From NCBI RefSeq assembly GCF_933775445.1, contig NW_026089530.1, positions 62,001-126,000 of the forward strand: a DNA stretch of 64,000 bases, read 5' to 3'. Numbering within the stretch: the first letter of the stretch is position 1; each line of letters begins with the position of its first letter. Below the pieces are notes generated by a model. That model was not told the DNA's origin, made no database searches, and saw only the letters and a program-made list of their open reading frames with translations. The position numbers were made by a program, and so were the translations under genes. Of this stretch, positions 23,459-35,848 are shown piece by piece. The DNA comes from Argentina anserina. Lineage: Eukaryota; Streptophyta; Magnoliopsida; Rosales; Rosaceae.

Positions 23459-24804
23459 GCAATTTGAGTATATTTTCAATTCTCGTTTGAGTATCTTTCT
23501 GTAATCCTTTCTGATGCGAGTTTCTATTGTATTTGAGAGTGTTTCCAGTGTGGGCGTGTGTTTCTTTCAAACTGAGTATCTTTCTATCGTTTGAATATGT
23601 TTACTATTGCACTTTGAGTATCTTTTCAATTCTCGTTTGAGTATCTTTCTGTAATCCTTTCTGATGCGAGTTTCTATTGTATTTGAGAGTGTTTCCAGTG
23701 TGGGCGTGTGTTTCTTTCAAACTGAGTATCTTTCTATCGTTTGAGTATGTTTACTATTGCAATTTGAGTATCTTTTCAATTCTCGTTTGAGTATCTTTCT
23801 GAACGGCTTTCGATGCGAGTTTTTCTTTAATTTGAGAGTGTTTCCAGTATGGGCGTGTGTTTCTTTCAAACTGAGTATCTTTCTATCGTTTGAGTATGTT
23901 TACTATTGCAATTTGAGTACCTTTTCAATTCTCGTTTGAGTATCTTTCTGTAATCCTTTCTGATGCGAGTTTCTATTGTATTTGAGAGTGTTTCCAGTGT
24001 GGGCGTGTGTTTCTTTCAAACTGAGTATCTTTCTATCGTTTGAGTATGTTTACTATTGCAATTTGAGTACCTTTTCAATTCTCGTTTGAGTATCTTTCTG
24101 TAATCCTTTCTGATGCGAGTTTCTATTGTATTTGAGAGTGTTTCCAGTGTGGGCGTGTGTTTCTTTCAAACTGAGTATCTTTCTATCGTTTGAGTATGTT
24201 TACTATTGCAATTTGAGTACCTTTTCAATTCTCGTTTGAGTATCTTTCTTAACGGCTTTCGATGCGAGTTTTTCTTGAATTTGAGAGTGTTTCCAGTGTG
24301 GGCGTGTGTTTCTTTCAAACTGAGTATCTTTCTATCGTTTGAGTATGTTTACTATTGCACTTTGAGTATCTTTTCAATTCTCGTTTGAGTATCTTTCTGT
24401 AATCCTTTCTGATGCGAGTTTCTATTGTATTTGAGAGTGTTTCCAGTGTGGGCGTGTGTTTCTTTCAAACTGAGTATCTTTCTATCGTTTGAGTATGTTT
24501 ACTATTGCAATTTGAGTATCTTTTCAATTCTCGTTTGAGTATCTTTCTGAACGGCTTTCGATGCGAGTTTTTCTTGTATTTGAGAGTGTTTCCAGTATGG
24601 GCGTGTGTTTCTTTCAAACTGAGTATCTTTCTATCGTTTGAGTATGTTTACTATTGCAATTTGAGTATCTATTCAATTCTTGTTTGAGTATCTTTCTGAA
24701 CGGCTTTCGATGCGAATTTTTCTTGAATTTGAGAGTGTTTCCAATGTGGGCGTGTGTTTTTTTCAAACTGAGTATCTTTCTATCGTTTGAGTATGTTTAC
24801 TATT

Positions 24805-26446
24805 GCAATTTGAGTATCTTTTGAATCCTCGTTTGAGTATCTTTCTGAACGGCTTTCGATGCGAGTTTTTCTTTAATTTGAGAGTGTTTCCAGTGTGGGC
24901 GTGTGTTTCTTTCAAACTGAGTATCTTTCTATCGTTTGAGTATGTTTACTATTGCAATTTGAGTATCTTTTCAATTCTCGTTTGAGTATCTTTCTGAACG
25001 GCTTTCGATGCGAGTTTTTCTTTAATTTGAGAGTGTTTCCAGTATGGGCGTGTGTTTCTTTCAAACTGAGTATCTTTCTATCGTTTGAGTATGTTTACTA
25101 TTGCAATTTGAGTACCTTTTCAATTCTCGTTTGAGTATCTTTCTGTAATCCTTTCTGATGCGAGTTTCTATTGTATTTGAGAGTGTTTCCAGTGTGGGCG
25201 TGTGTTTCTTTCAAACTGAGTATCTTTCTATCGTTTGAGTATGTTTACTATTGCAATTTGAGTATCTTTTGAATCCTCGTTTGAGTATCTTTCTGAACGG
25301 CTTTCGATGCGAGTTTTTCTTGAATTTGAGAGTGTTTCCAGTGTGGGCGTGTGTTTCTTTCAAACTGAGTATCTTTCTATCGTTTGAGTATGTTTACTAT
25401 TGCAATTTGAGTATCTTTTCAATTCTCGTTTGAGTATCTTTCTGAACGGCTTTCGATGCGAGTTTTTCTTTAATTTGAGAGTGTTTCCAGAGTGGGTGTG
25501 TGTTTCTTTCAAACTGAGTATCTTTCTATCGTTTGAGTATGTTTACTATTGCACTTTGAGTAACTTTTCAATTCTCGTTTGAGTATGTTTCTGTAAGGCT
25601 TTATGATGCGAGTTTTTCTTGAATTTGAGAGTGTTTCCAGTGTGGGCGTGTGTTTCTTTCAAACTGAGTATCTTTCTATCGTTTGAGTATGTTTACAATT
25701 GCAATTTGAGTATCTTTTCAATTCTCGTTTGAGTATCTTTCTGAATGGCTTTCGATGGAGTTTTTCTTGAATTTGAGAGTGTTTCCAGTGTGGGCGTGTG
25801 TTTCTTTCAAACTGAGTATCTTTCTATCGTTTGAGTATGTTTACTATTGCACTTTGAGTATCTTTTCAATTCTCGTTTGAGTATCTTTCTGTAATCCTTT
25901 CTGATGCGAGTTTCTATTGTATTTGAGAGTGTTTCCAGTGTGGGCGTGTGTTTCTTTCAAACTGAGTATCTTTCTATCGTTTGAGTATGTTTACTATTGC
26001 ACTTTGAGTATCTTTTCAATTCTCGTTTGAGTATCTTTCTGCACGGCTTTCGATGCGAGTTTTTCTTTAATTTGAAAGTGTTTCCATTGTGGGCGTGTGT
26101 TTTTTTCAAACAGAGTATCTTTCTATCGTTTTAGTATGTTTACTATTGCAATTTGAGTATCTTTTGAATCCTCGTTTGAGTATCTTTCTGAACGGCTTTC
26201 GATGCGAGTTTTTCTTGAATTTGAAAGTGTTTCCAGTGTGGGCGTGTGTTTCTTTCAAACTGAGTATCTTTCTATCGTTTGAGTATGTTTACTATTGCAA
26301 TTTGAGTATCTTTTCAATTCTCGTTTAAGTATGTTTCTGTAAGGCTTTCTGATGCGAGTTTCTCTTGAATTTTAGAGTGTTTCCAGTGTGGGAGTGTGTT
26401 TCTTTAAAACTGAGTATCTTTCTATCGTTTGAGTATGTTTACTATT
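24805..26446 (+). repeat. 11-monomer block, second copy
   Basis: Repeats 21817-23458 with the same order of monomers and the same private substitutions. One visible difference is GTTTCCAGTG near 25190 in place of GTTTGCAGTG near 22198. The fourth copy thus looks converted back toward the array consensus. Confidence 0.9.
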
Positions 26447-27342
26447 GCAATTTGAGTATCTTTTCAATTCTCGTTTGAGTATCTTTCTGTAATCCTTTCT
26501 GATGCGAGTTTCTATTGTATTTGAGAGTGTTTCCAGTGTGGGCGTGTGTTTCTTTCAAACTGAGTATCTTTCTATCGTTTGAGTATGTTTACAATTGCAA
26601 TTTGAGTATCTTTTCAATTCTCGTTTGAGTATCTTTCTGAATGGCTTTCGATGGAGTTTTTCTTGAATTTGAGAGTGTTTCCAGTGTGGGCGTGTGTTTC
26701 TTTCAAACTGAGTATCTTTCTATCGTTTGAGTATGTTTACTATTGCACTTTGAGTATCTTTTCAATTCTCGTTTGAGTATCTTTCTGTAATCCTTTCTGA
26801 TGCGAGTTTCTATTGTATTTGAGAGTGTTTCCAGTGTGGGCGTGTGTTTCTTTCAAACTGAGTATCTTTCTATCGTTTGAGTATGTTTACTATTGCACTT
26901 TGAGTATCTTTTCAATTCTCGTTTGAGTATCTTTCTGCACGGCTTTCGATGCGAGTTTTTCTTTAATTTGAAAGTGTTTCCATTGTGGGCGTGTGTTTTT
27001 TTCAAACAGAGTATCTTTCTATCGTTTTAGTATGTTTACTATTGCAATTTGAGTATCTTTTGAATCCTCGTTTGAGTATCTTTCTGAACGGCTTTCGATG
27101 CGAGTTTTTCTTGAATTTGAAAGTGTTTCCAGTGTGGGCGTGTGTTTCTTTCAAACTGAGTATCTTTCTATCGTTTGAGTATGTTTACTATTGCAATTTG
27201 AGTATCTTTTCAATTCTCGTTTAAGTATGTTTCTGTAAGGCTTTCTGATGCGAGTTTCTCTTGAATTTTAGAGTGTTTCCAGTGTGGGAGTGTGTTTCTT
27301 TAAAACTGAGTATCTTTCTATCGTTTGAGTATGTTTACTATT
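25551..27342 (+). repeat. 896-bp hexamer duplicated in tandem
   Basis: Copies at 25551-26446 and 26447-27342 share 148-bp variant with CTGAATGGC, B, A with CTGCACGG and CCATTGTGGG, A, and C. Only the first monomer differs: an unusual hybrid (GTAACTTTTC, GTAAGGCTTTATG) at 25551 and an ordinary B copy at 26447. The crossover that produced the duplication therefore probably fell within or just after that first monomer. Confidence 0.88.
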
Positions 27343-28091
27343 GCAATTTGAGTATCTTTTCAATTCTCGTTTGAGTATCTTTCTGTAATCCTTTCTGATG
27401 CGAGTTTCTATTGTATTTGAGAGTGTTTCCAGTGTGGGCGTGTGTTTCTTTCAAACTGAGTATCTTTCTATCGTTTGAATATGTTTACTATTGCACTTTG
27501 AGTATCTTTTCAATTCTCGTTTGAGTATCTTTCTGTAATCCTTTCTGATGCGAGTTTCTATTGTATTTGAGAGTGTTTCCAGTGTGGGCGTGTGTTTCTT
27601 TCAAACTGAGTATCTTTCTATCGTTTGAGTATGTTTACTATTGCAATTTGAGTATCTTTTCAATTCTCGTTTGAGTATCTTTCTGAACGGCTTTCGATGC
27701 GAGTTTTTCTTTAATTTGAGAGTGTTTCCAGTATGGGCGTGTGTTTCTTTCAAACTGAGTATCTTTCTATCGTTTGAGTATGTTTACTATTGCAATTTGA
27801 GTACCTTTTCAATTCTCGTTTGAGTATCTTTCTGTAATCCTTTCTGATGCGAGTTTCTATTGTATTTGAGAGTGTTTCCAGTGTGGGCGTGTGTTTCTTT
27901 CAAACTGAGTATCTTTCTATCGTTTGAGTATGTTTACTATTGCAATTTGAGTATCTTTTCAATTCTCGTTTGAGTATCTTTCTGTAATCCTTTCTGATGC
28001 GAGTTTCTATTGTATTTGAGAGTGTTTCCAGTGTGGGCGTGTGTTTCTTTCAAACTGAGTATCTTTCTATCGTTTGAGTATGTTTACTATT

Positions 28092-30311
28092 GCAATTTGA
28101 GTATCTTTTGAATCCTCGTTTGAGTATCTTTCTGAACGGCTTTCGATGCGAGTTTTTCTTGAATTTGAGAGTGTTTCCAGTGTGGGCGTGTGTTTCTTTC
28201 AAACTGAGTATCTTTCTATCGTTTGAGTATGTTTACTATTGCAATTTGAGTATCTTTTCAATTCTCGTTTGAGTATCTTTCTGAACGGATTTCGATGCGA
28301 GTTTTTCTTGAATTTGAGAGTGTTTCCAGTGTGGGCGTGTGTTTCTTTCAAACTGAGTATCTTTCTGTCGTTTGAGTATGTTTACTATTGCACTTTGAGT
28401 ATCTTTTTGTAATCCTTTCTGATGCGAGTTTTTCTTGAATTTGAGAGTATTTCCAGTGTGGGCGTGTGTTTCTTTCAAACTGAGTATCTTTCTATCGTTT
28501 GAGTATGTTTACTATTGCAATTTGAGTATCTTTTCAATTCTCGTTTGAGTATCTTTCTGTAATCCTTTCTGATGCGAGTTTCTATTGTATTTGAGAGTGT
28601 TTCCAGTGTGGGCGTGTGTTTCTTTCAAACTGAGTAACTTTCTATCGTTTGAGTATGTTTACTATTGCATTTTGAGTATCTTTTCAATTCTCGTTTGAGT
28701 ATCTTTCTGGAATCCTTTCTGATGCGAGTTTTTCTTGAATTTGAGAGTGTTTCCAGTGTGGGCGTGTGTTTCTTTCAAACTGAGTATCTTTCTATCGTTT
28801 GAGTATGTTTACTATTGCAATTTGAGTATCTTTTCAATTCTCGTTTGAGTATCTTTCTGTAATCCTTTCTGATGCGAGTTTCTATTGTATTTGAGAGTGT
28901 TTCCAGTGTGGGCGTGTGTTTCTTTCAAACTGAGTATCTTTCTATCGTTTGAGTATGTTTACTATTGCAATTTGAGTACCTTTTCAATTCTCGTTTGAGT
29001 ATCTTTCTGTAATCCTTTCTGATGCGAGTTTCTATTGTATTTGAGAGTGTTTCCAGTGTGGGCGTGTGTTTCTTTCAAACTGAGTATCTTTCTATCGTTT
29101 GAGTATGTTTACTATTGCAATTTGAGTATCTTTTCAATTCTCGTTTGAGTATCTTTCTCTAATCCTTTCTGATGCGAGTTTCTATTGTATTTGAGAGTGT
29201 TTCCAGTGTGGGCGTGTGTTTCTTTCAAACTGAGTATCTTTCTATCGTTTGAGTATGTTTACTATTGCAATTTGAGTATCTTTTCAATTCTTGTTTGAGT
29301 ATCTTTCTGAACGGCTTTCGATGCGAGTTTTTCTTGAATTTGAGAGTGTTTCCAGTGTGGGCGTGTGTTTCTTTCAAACTGAGTATCTTTCTATCGTTTG
29401 AGTATGTTTACTATTGCAATTTGAGTATCTTTTCAATTCTGGTTTGAGTATCTTTCTGAACGGCTTTCGATGCGAGTTTTTCTTGAATTTGAGAGTGATT
29501 CCAGTGTGGGCGTGTGTTTCTTTCAAACTGAGTATCTTTCTATCGTTTGAGTATGTTTACTATTGCAATTTGAGTACCTTTTCAATTCTCGTTTGAGTAT
29601 CTTTCTAAACGAATTTCGATGCGAGTTTTTCTTGAATTTGAAAGTGTTTCCAGTGTGGGCGTGTGTTTTTTTCAAACTGAGTATCTTTCTATCGTTTGAG
29701 TATGTTTACTATTGCAATTTGAGTATCTTCTGAATCCTCGTTTGAGTATCTTTCTGAACGGCTTTCGATGCGAGTTTTTCTTGAATTTGAAAGTGTTTCC
29801 AGTGTGGGCGTGTGTTTTTTTCAAACAGAGTATCTTTCTATCGTTTTAGTATGTTTACTATTGCAATTTGAGTATCTTTTGAATCCTCGTTTGAGTATCT
29901 TTCTGAACGGCTTTCGATGCGATTTTTTCTTGAATTTGAGAGTGTTTCCAGTGTGGGCGTGTGTTTCTTTCAAACTGAGTATCTTTCTATCGTTTGAGTA
30001 TGTTTACTATTGCAATTTGAGTATCTTTTCAATTCTCGTTTGAGTATCTTTCTGTAATCCTTTCTGATGCGAGTTTCTATTGTATTTGAGAGTGTTTCCA
30101 GTGTGGGCGTGTGTTTCTTTCAAACTGAGTATCTTTCTATCGTTTGAGTATGTTTACTATTGCACTTTGAGTATCTTTTCAATTCTCGTTTGAGTATCAT
30201 TCTGTAATCCTTTTTTATGCGAGTTTCTATTGTATTTGAGAGTGTTTCCAGTGTGGGCGTGTGTTTCTTTCAAACTGAGTATCTTTCTATCGTTTGAGTA
30301 TGTTTACTATT
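28092..30311 (+). repeat. Block shared with 0.9-1.5 kb and 34.5-35.8 kb
   Basis: The series A with TTTTGAATCC, A with GAACGGATTTCG, hybrid with GAGTATTTCC, then B copies is present at 899, 28092 and 34502. The match to 34502 continues through a rare GCATTTTGAG copy (28667 and 35100), CTCTAATCC (29117 and 35550), and TTCTTGTTTG (29267 and 35700). After this come a pre-C cassette, two B copies, one with a T6 tract giving CCTTTTTTATG, and the class C copy at 30312. Confidence 0.87.
28390..28516 (+). repeat. 127-bp monomer lacking exactly one 23-bp sub-repeat
   Basis: This copy runs GCACTTTGAGTATC straight into TTTTTGTAATCC, while its relatives at 1197 and 34800 have TTTTCAATTCTCGTTTGAG in between and are 150 bp. 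The loss is 23 bp, the length of one internal unit, and both break points lie in repeated GAGTATCTTT words. It is the only copy of this length in the window. Confidence 0.92.
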
Positions 30312-30611
30312 GCAATTTGAGTATCTTTTCAATTCTCGTTTAAGTATGTTTCTGTAAGGCTTTCTGATGCGAGTTTCTCTTGAATTTTAGAGTGTTTCCA
30401 GTGTGGGAGTGTGTTTCTTTAAAACTGAGTATCTTTCTATCGTTTGAGTATGTTTACTATTGCAATTTGAGTATCTTTTCAATTCTCGTTTGAGTATCTT
30501 TCTGTAATCCTTTCTGATGCGAGTTTCTATTGTATTTGAGAGTGTTTCCAGTGTGGGCGTGTGTTTCTTTCAAACTGAGTATCTTTCTATCGTTTGAATA
30601 TGTTTACTATT

Positions 30612-31508
30612 GCACTTTGAGTATCTTTTCAATTCTCGTCTGAGTATCTTTCTGTAATCCTTTCTGATGCGAGTTTCTATTGTATTTGAGAGTGTTTCCA
30701 GTGTGGGCGTGTGTTTCTTTCAAACTGAGTATCTTTCTATCGTTTGAGTATGTTTACTATTGCAATTTGAGTATCTTTTCAATTCTCGTTTGAGTATCTT
30801 TCTGAACGGCTTTCGATGCGAGTTTTTCTTTAATTTGAGAGTGTTTGCAGTATGGGCGTGTGTTTCTTTCAAACTGAGTATCTTTCTATCGTTTGAGTAT
30901 GTTTACTATTGCAATTTGAGTATCTTTTCAATTCTCGTTTGAGTATCTTTCTGATCGGCTTTCGATGCGAGTTTTTCTTTAATTTGAGAGTGTTTCCAGT
31001 ATGGGCGTGTGTTTCTTTCAAACTGACTATCTTTCTATCGTTTGAGTATGTTTACTATTGCACTTTGAGTATCTTTTCAATTCTCGTTTGAGTATCTTTC
31101 TGAACGGCTTTCGATGCGAGTTTTTCTTTAATTTGAGAGTGTTTCCAGTGTGGGCGTGTGTTTCTTTCAAACTGACTATCTTTCTATCGTTTGAGTATGT
31201 TTACTATTGCACTTTGAGTATCTTTTCAATTCTCGTTTGAGTATCTTTCTGTAATCCTTTCTGATGCGAGTTTCTATTGTATTTGAGAGTGTTTCCAGTG
31301 TGGGCGTGTGTTTCTTTCAAACTGAGTATCTTTCTATCGTTTGAGTATGTTTACTATTGCAATTTGAGTACCTTTTCAATTCTCGTTTGAGTATCTTTCT
31401 GTAATCCTTTCTGATGCGAGTTTCTATTGTATTTGAGAGTGTTTCCAGTGTGGGCGTGTGTTTCTTTCAAACTGAGTATCTTTCTATCGTTTGAGTATGT
31501 TTACTATT
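30612..31508 (+). repeat. Six-monomer block copied from, or to, 1797-2693
   Basis: Markers appear in the same order in both places: TTCTCGTCTGAG, GTGTTTGCAGTATGG, CTGATCGGC, CAAACTGACTATC twice, then B with GCACTTT and B with GAGTACC. The offset is constant at 28,815 bp, so no indel separates the two copies. The blocks part company at the next monomer. Confidence 0.88.
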
Positions 31509-31655
31509 GCAATTTGAGTATCTTCAATTCTCGTTTGAGTATCTTTCTGAACGGCTTTCGATGCGAATTTTTCTTGAATTTGAGAGTGTTTCCAATGTGG
31601 GCGTGTGTTTTTTTCAAACTGAGTATCTTTCTATCGTTTGAGTATGTTTACTATT
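31509..31655 (+). repeat. 147-bp monomer with a 2-bp deletion
   Basis: GAGTATCTTCAATTCTCG replaces GAGTATCTTTTCAATTCTCG near 31527-31540, a loss of two T residues. It sits just where the 1797-2693 homology ends, so it may lie at a recombination junction, or it may be a homopolymer error. Confidence 0.75.
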
Positions 31656-31953
31656 GCAATTTGAGTATCTTTTGAATCCTCGTTTGAGTATCTTTCTGAA
31701 CGGCTTTCGATGCGAGTTTTTCTTGAATTTGAGAGTGTTTCCAGTGTGGGCGTGTGTTTCTTTCAAACTGAGTATCTTTCTATCGTTTGAGTATGTTTAC
31801 TATTGCAATTTGAGTATCTTTTCAATTCTCGTTTGAGTATCTTTCTGAACGGCTTTCGATGCGAGTTTTTCTTGAATTTGAGAGTGTTTCCAGTATGGGC
31901 GTGTGTTTCTTTCAAACTGAGTATCTTTCTATCGTTTGAGTATGTTTACTATT

Positions 31954-33298
31954 GCAATTTGAGTATCTTTTCAATTCTCGTTTGAGTATCTTTCTGAACG
32001 GCTTTCGATGCGAGTTTTTCTTTAATTTGAGAGTGTTTCCAGTATGGGCGTGTGTTTCTTTCAAACTGAGTATCTTTCTATCGTTTGAGTATGTTTACTA
32101 TTGCAATTTGAGTACCTTTTCAATTCTCGTTTGAGTATCTTTCTGTAATCCTTTCTGATGCGAGTTTCTATTGTATTTGAGAGTGTTTGCAGTGTGGGCG
32201 TGTGTTTCTTTCAAACGGAGTATCTTTCTATCGTTTGAGTATGTTTACTATTGCAATTTGAGTATCTTTTCAATTCTCGTTTGAGTATCTTTCTGTAATC
32301 CTTTCTGATGCGAGTTTCTATTGTATTTGAGAGTGTTTCCAGTGTGGGCGTGTGTTTCTTTCAAACTGAGTATCTTTCTATCGTTTGAGTATGTTTACTA
32401 TTGCACTTTGAGTATCTTTTCAATTCTCGTTTGAGTATCTTTCTGTAATCCTTTCTGATGCGAGTTTCTATTGTATTTGAGAGTGTTTCCAGTGTGGGCG
32501 TGTGTTTCTTTCAAACTGAGTATCTTTCTATCGTTTGAGTATGTTTACTATTGCAATTTGAGTATCTTTTGAATCCTCGTTTGAGTATCTTTCTGAACGG
32601 CTTTCGATGCGAGTTTTTCTTTAATTTGAGAGTGTTTCCAGTGTGGGCGTGTGTTTCTTTCAAACTGAGTATCTTTCTATCGTTTGAGTATGTTTACTAT
32701 TGCAATTTGAGTATCTTTTCAATTCTCGTTTGAGTATCTTTCTGAACGGCTTTCGATGCGAGTTTTTCTTTAATTTGAGAGTGTTTCCAGTATGGGCGTG
32801 TGTTTCTTTCAAACTGAGTATCTTTCTATCGTTTGAGTATGTTTACTATTGCAATTTGAGTACCTTTTCAATTCTCGTTTGAGTATCTTTCTGTAATCCT
32901 TTCTGATGCGAGTTTCTATTGTATTTGAGAGTGTTTGCAGTGTGGGCGTGTGTTTCTTTCAAACTGAGTATCTTTCTATCGTTTGAGTATGTTTACTATT
33001 GCAATTTGAGTATCTTTTGAATCCTCGTTTGAGTATCTTTCTGAACGGCTTTCGATGCGAGTTTTTCTTGAATTTGAGAGTGTTTCCAGTGTGGGCGTGT
33101 GTTTCTTTCAAACTGAGTATCTTTCTATCGTTTGAGTATGTTTACTATTGCAATTTGAGTATCTTTTCAATTCTCGTTTGAGTATCTTTCTGAACGGCTT
33201 TCGATGCGAGTTTTTCTTTAATTTGAGAGTGTTTCCAGTGTGGGCGTGTGTTTCTTTCAAACTGAGTATCTTTCTATCGTTTGAGTATGTTTACTATT
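31954..33298 (+). repeat. Nine-monomer block shared with 21218-22562
   Basis: Order A, B with GTGTTTGCAG, B, B with GCACTTT, A with TTTTGAATCC, A, B with GTGTTTGCAG, A with TTTTGAATCC, A, at a constant offset of 10,736 bp. It is 1,345 bp long. CAAACGGAG near 32212 is private to this copy. Confidence 0.85.
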
Positions 33299-33746
33299 GC
33301 AATTTGAGTACCTTTTCAATTCTCGTTTGAGTATCTTTCTGAACGGCTTTCGATGCGAGTTTTTCTTTAATTTGAAAGTGTTTCCATTGTGGGCGTGTGT
33401 TTTTTTCAAACAGAGTATCTTTCTATCGTTTTAGTATGTTTACTATTGCAATTTGAGTATCTTTTGAATCCTCGTTTGAGTATCTTTCTGAACGGCTTTC
33501 GATGCGAGTTTTTCTTGAATTTGAAAGTGTTTCCAGTGTGGGCGTGTGTTTCTTTCAAACTGAGTATCTTTCTATCGTTTGAGTATGTTTACTATTGCAA
33601 TTTGAGTATCTTTTCAATTCTCGTTTAAGTATGTTTCTGTAAGGCTTTCTGATGCGAGTTTCTCTTGAATTTTAGAGTGTTTCCAGTGTGGGAGTGTGTT
33701 TCTTTAAAACTGAGTATCTTTCTATCGTTTGAGTATGTTTACTATT

Positions 33747-34201
33747 GCAATTTGAGTATCTTTTCAATTCTCGTTTGAGTATCTTTCTGTAATCCTTTCT
33801 GATGCGAGTTTCTATTGTATTTGAGAGTGTTTCCAGTGTGGGCGTGTGTGTTTCTTTCAAACTGAGTATCTTTCTATCGTTTGAATATGTTTACTATTGC
33901 ACTTTTGAGTATCTTTTCAATTCTCGTTTGAGTATCTTTCTGTAATCCTTTCTGATGCGAGTTTCTATTGTATTTGAGAGTGTTTCCAGTGTGGGCGTGT
34001 GTTTCTTTCAAACTGAGTATCTTTTCTATCGTTTGAGTATGTTTACTATTGCAATTTGAGTATCTTTTCAATTCTCGTTTGAGTATCTTTCTGAACGGCT
34101 TTCGATGCGAGTTTTTCTTTAATTTGAGAGTGTTTCCAGTATGGGGCGTGTGTTTCTTTCAAACTGAGTATCTTTCTATCGTTTTGAGTATGTTTACTAT
34201 T
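33747..34201 (+). other. Cluster of five insertions in three monomers
   Basis: Extra bases appear at about 33847 (GTGTGTGTTTC), 33903 (CACTTTTGAG), 34023 (TATCTTTTCTATC), 34143 (TATGGGGCG) and 34183 (CGTTTTGAG). Four lengthen a homopolymer and one a GT run. Monomers at 33747, 33899 and 34051 become 152, 152 and 151 bp. Elsewhere in the window such changes are many kilobases apart, so this may be a local consensus error rather than biology. Confidence 0.8.
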
Positions 34202-34501
34202 GCAATTTGAGTACCTTTTCAATTCTCGTTTGAGTATCTTTCTGTAATCCTTTCTGATGCGAGTTTCTATTGTATTTGAGAGTGTTTCCAGTGTGGGCGT
34301 GTGTTTCTTTCAAACTGAGTATCTTTCTATCGTTTGAGTATGTTTACTATTGCAATTTGAGTATCTTTTCAATTCTCGTTTGAGTATCTTTCTGTAATCC
34401 TTTCTGATGCGAGTTTCTATTGTATTTGAGAGTGTTTCCAGTGTGGGCGTGTGTTTCTTTCAAACTGAGTATCTTTATATCGTTTGAGTATGTTTACTAT
34501 T

Positions 34502-35848
34502 GCAATTTGAGTATCTTTTGAATCGTCGTTTGAGTATCTTTCTGAACGGCTTTCGATGCGAGTTTTTCTTGAATTTGAGAGTGTTTCCAGTGTGGGCGTG
34601 TGTTTCTTTCAAACTGAGTATCTTTCTATCGTTTGAGTATGTTTACTATTGCAATTTGAGTATCTTTTCAATTCTCGTTTGAGTATCTTTCTGAACGGAT
34701 TTCGATGCGAGTTTTTCTTGAATTTGAGAGTGTTTCCAGTGTGGGCGTGTGTTTCTTTCAAACTGAGTATCTTTCTGTCGTTTGAGTATGTTTACTATTG
34801 CACTTTGAGTATCTTTTCAATTCTCGTTTGAGTATCTTTTTGTAATTCTTTCTGATGCGAGTTTTTCTTGAATTTGAGAGTATTTCCAGTGTGGGCGTGT
34901 GTTTCTTTCAAACTGAGTATCTTTCTATCGTTTGAGTATGTTTACTATTGCAATTTGAGTATCTTTTCAATTCTCGTTTGAGTATCTTTCTGTAATCCTT
35001 TCTGATGCGAGTTTCTATTGTATTTGAGAGTGTTTCCAGTGTGGGCGTGTGTTTCTTTCAAACTGAGTATCTTTCTATCGTTTGAGTATGTTTACTATTG
35101 CATTTTGAGTATCTTTTCAATTCTCGTTTGAGTATCTTTCTGTAATCCTTTCTGATGCGAGTTTTTCTTGAATTTGAGAGTGTTTCCAGTGTGGGCGTGT
35201 GTTTCTTTCAAACTGAGTATCTTTCTATCGTTTGAGTATGTTTACTATTGCAATTTCAGTATCTTTTCAATTCTCGTTTGAGTATCTTTCTGTAATCCTT
35301 TCTGATGCGAGTTTCTATTGTATTTGAGAGTGTTTCCAGTGTGGGCGTGTGTTTCTTTCAAACTGAGTATCTTTCTATCGTTTGAGTATGTTTACTATTG
35401 CAATTTGAGTACCTTTTCAATTCTCGTTTGAGTATCTTTCTGTAATCCTTTCTGATGCGAGTTTCTATTGTATTTGAGAGTGTTTCCAGTGTGGGCGTGT
35501 GTTTCTTTCAAACTGAGTATCTTTCTATCGTTTGAGTATGTTTACTATTGCAATTTGAGTATCTTTTCAATTCTCGTTTGAGTATCTTTCTCTAATCCTT
35601 TCTGATGCGAGTTTCTATTGTATTTGAGAGTGTTTCCAGTGTGGGCGTGTGTTTCTTTCAAACTGAGTATCTTTCTATCGTTTGAGTATGTTTACTATTG
35701 CAATTTGAGTATCTTTTCAATTCTTGTTTGAGTATCTTTCTGAACGGCTTTCGATGCGAGTTTTTCTTGAATTTGAGAGTGTTTCCAGTGTGGGCGTGTG
35801 TTTCTTTCAAACTGAGTATCTTTCTATCGTTTGAGTATGTTTACTATT
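34502..35848 (+). repeat. Nine-monomer block related to 28092-29415
   Basis: Runs in parallel with 28092 onward; the offset rises from 6,410 to 6,433 bp across the 23-bp deletion at 28390. Its private substitutions are GAATCGTCG near 34522, GTAATTCTTTC near 34843 and GCAATTTCAG at 35250. Confidence 0.87.

Larger units (their letters stand above)
19127..28091 (+). repeat. Region of nested 4-, 6- and 11-monomer duplications
   Basis: The stretch from the class C copy at 18677 through 20171 reappears from the class C copy at 23309, with one extra GAGTACC class B copy at 24058 shifting the offset from 4,632 to 4,782 bp. Smaller tandem duplications inside it are listed separately. Copies at 21218-22562 recur at 31954-33298 with the same rare GTGTTTGCAG marker. 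No unique sequence or gene is seen. Confidence 0.85.
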
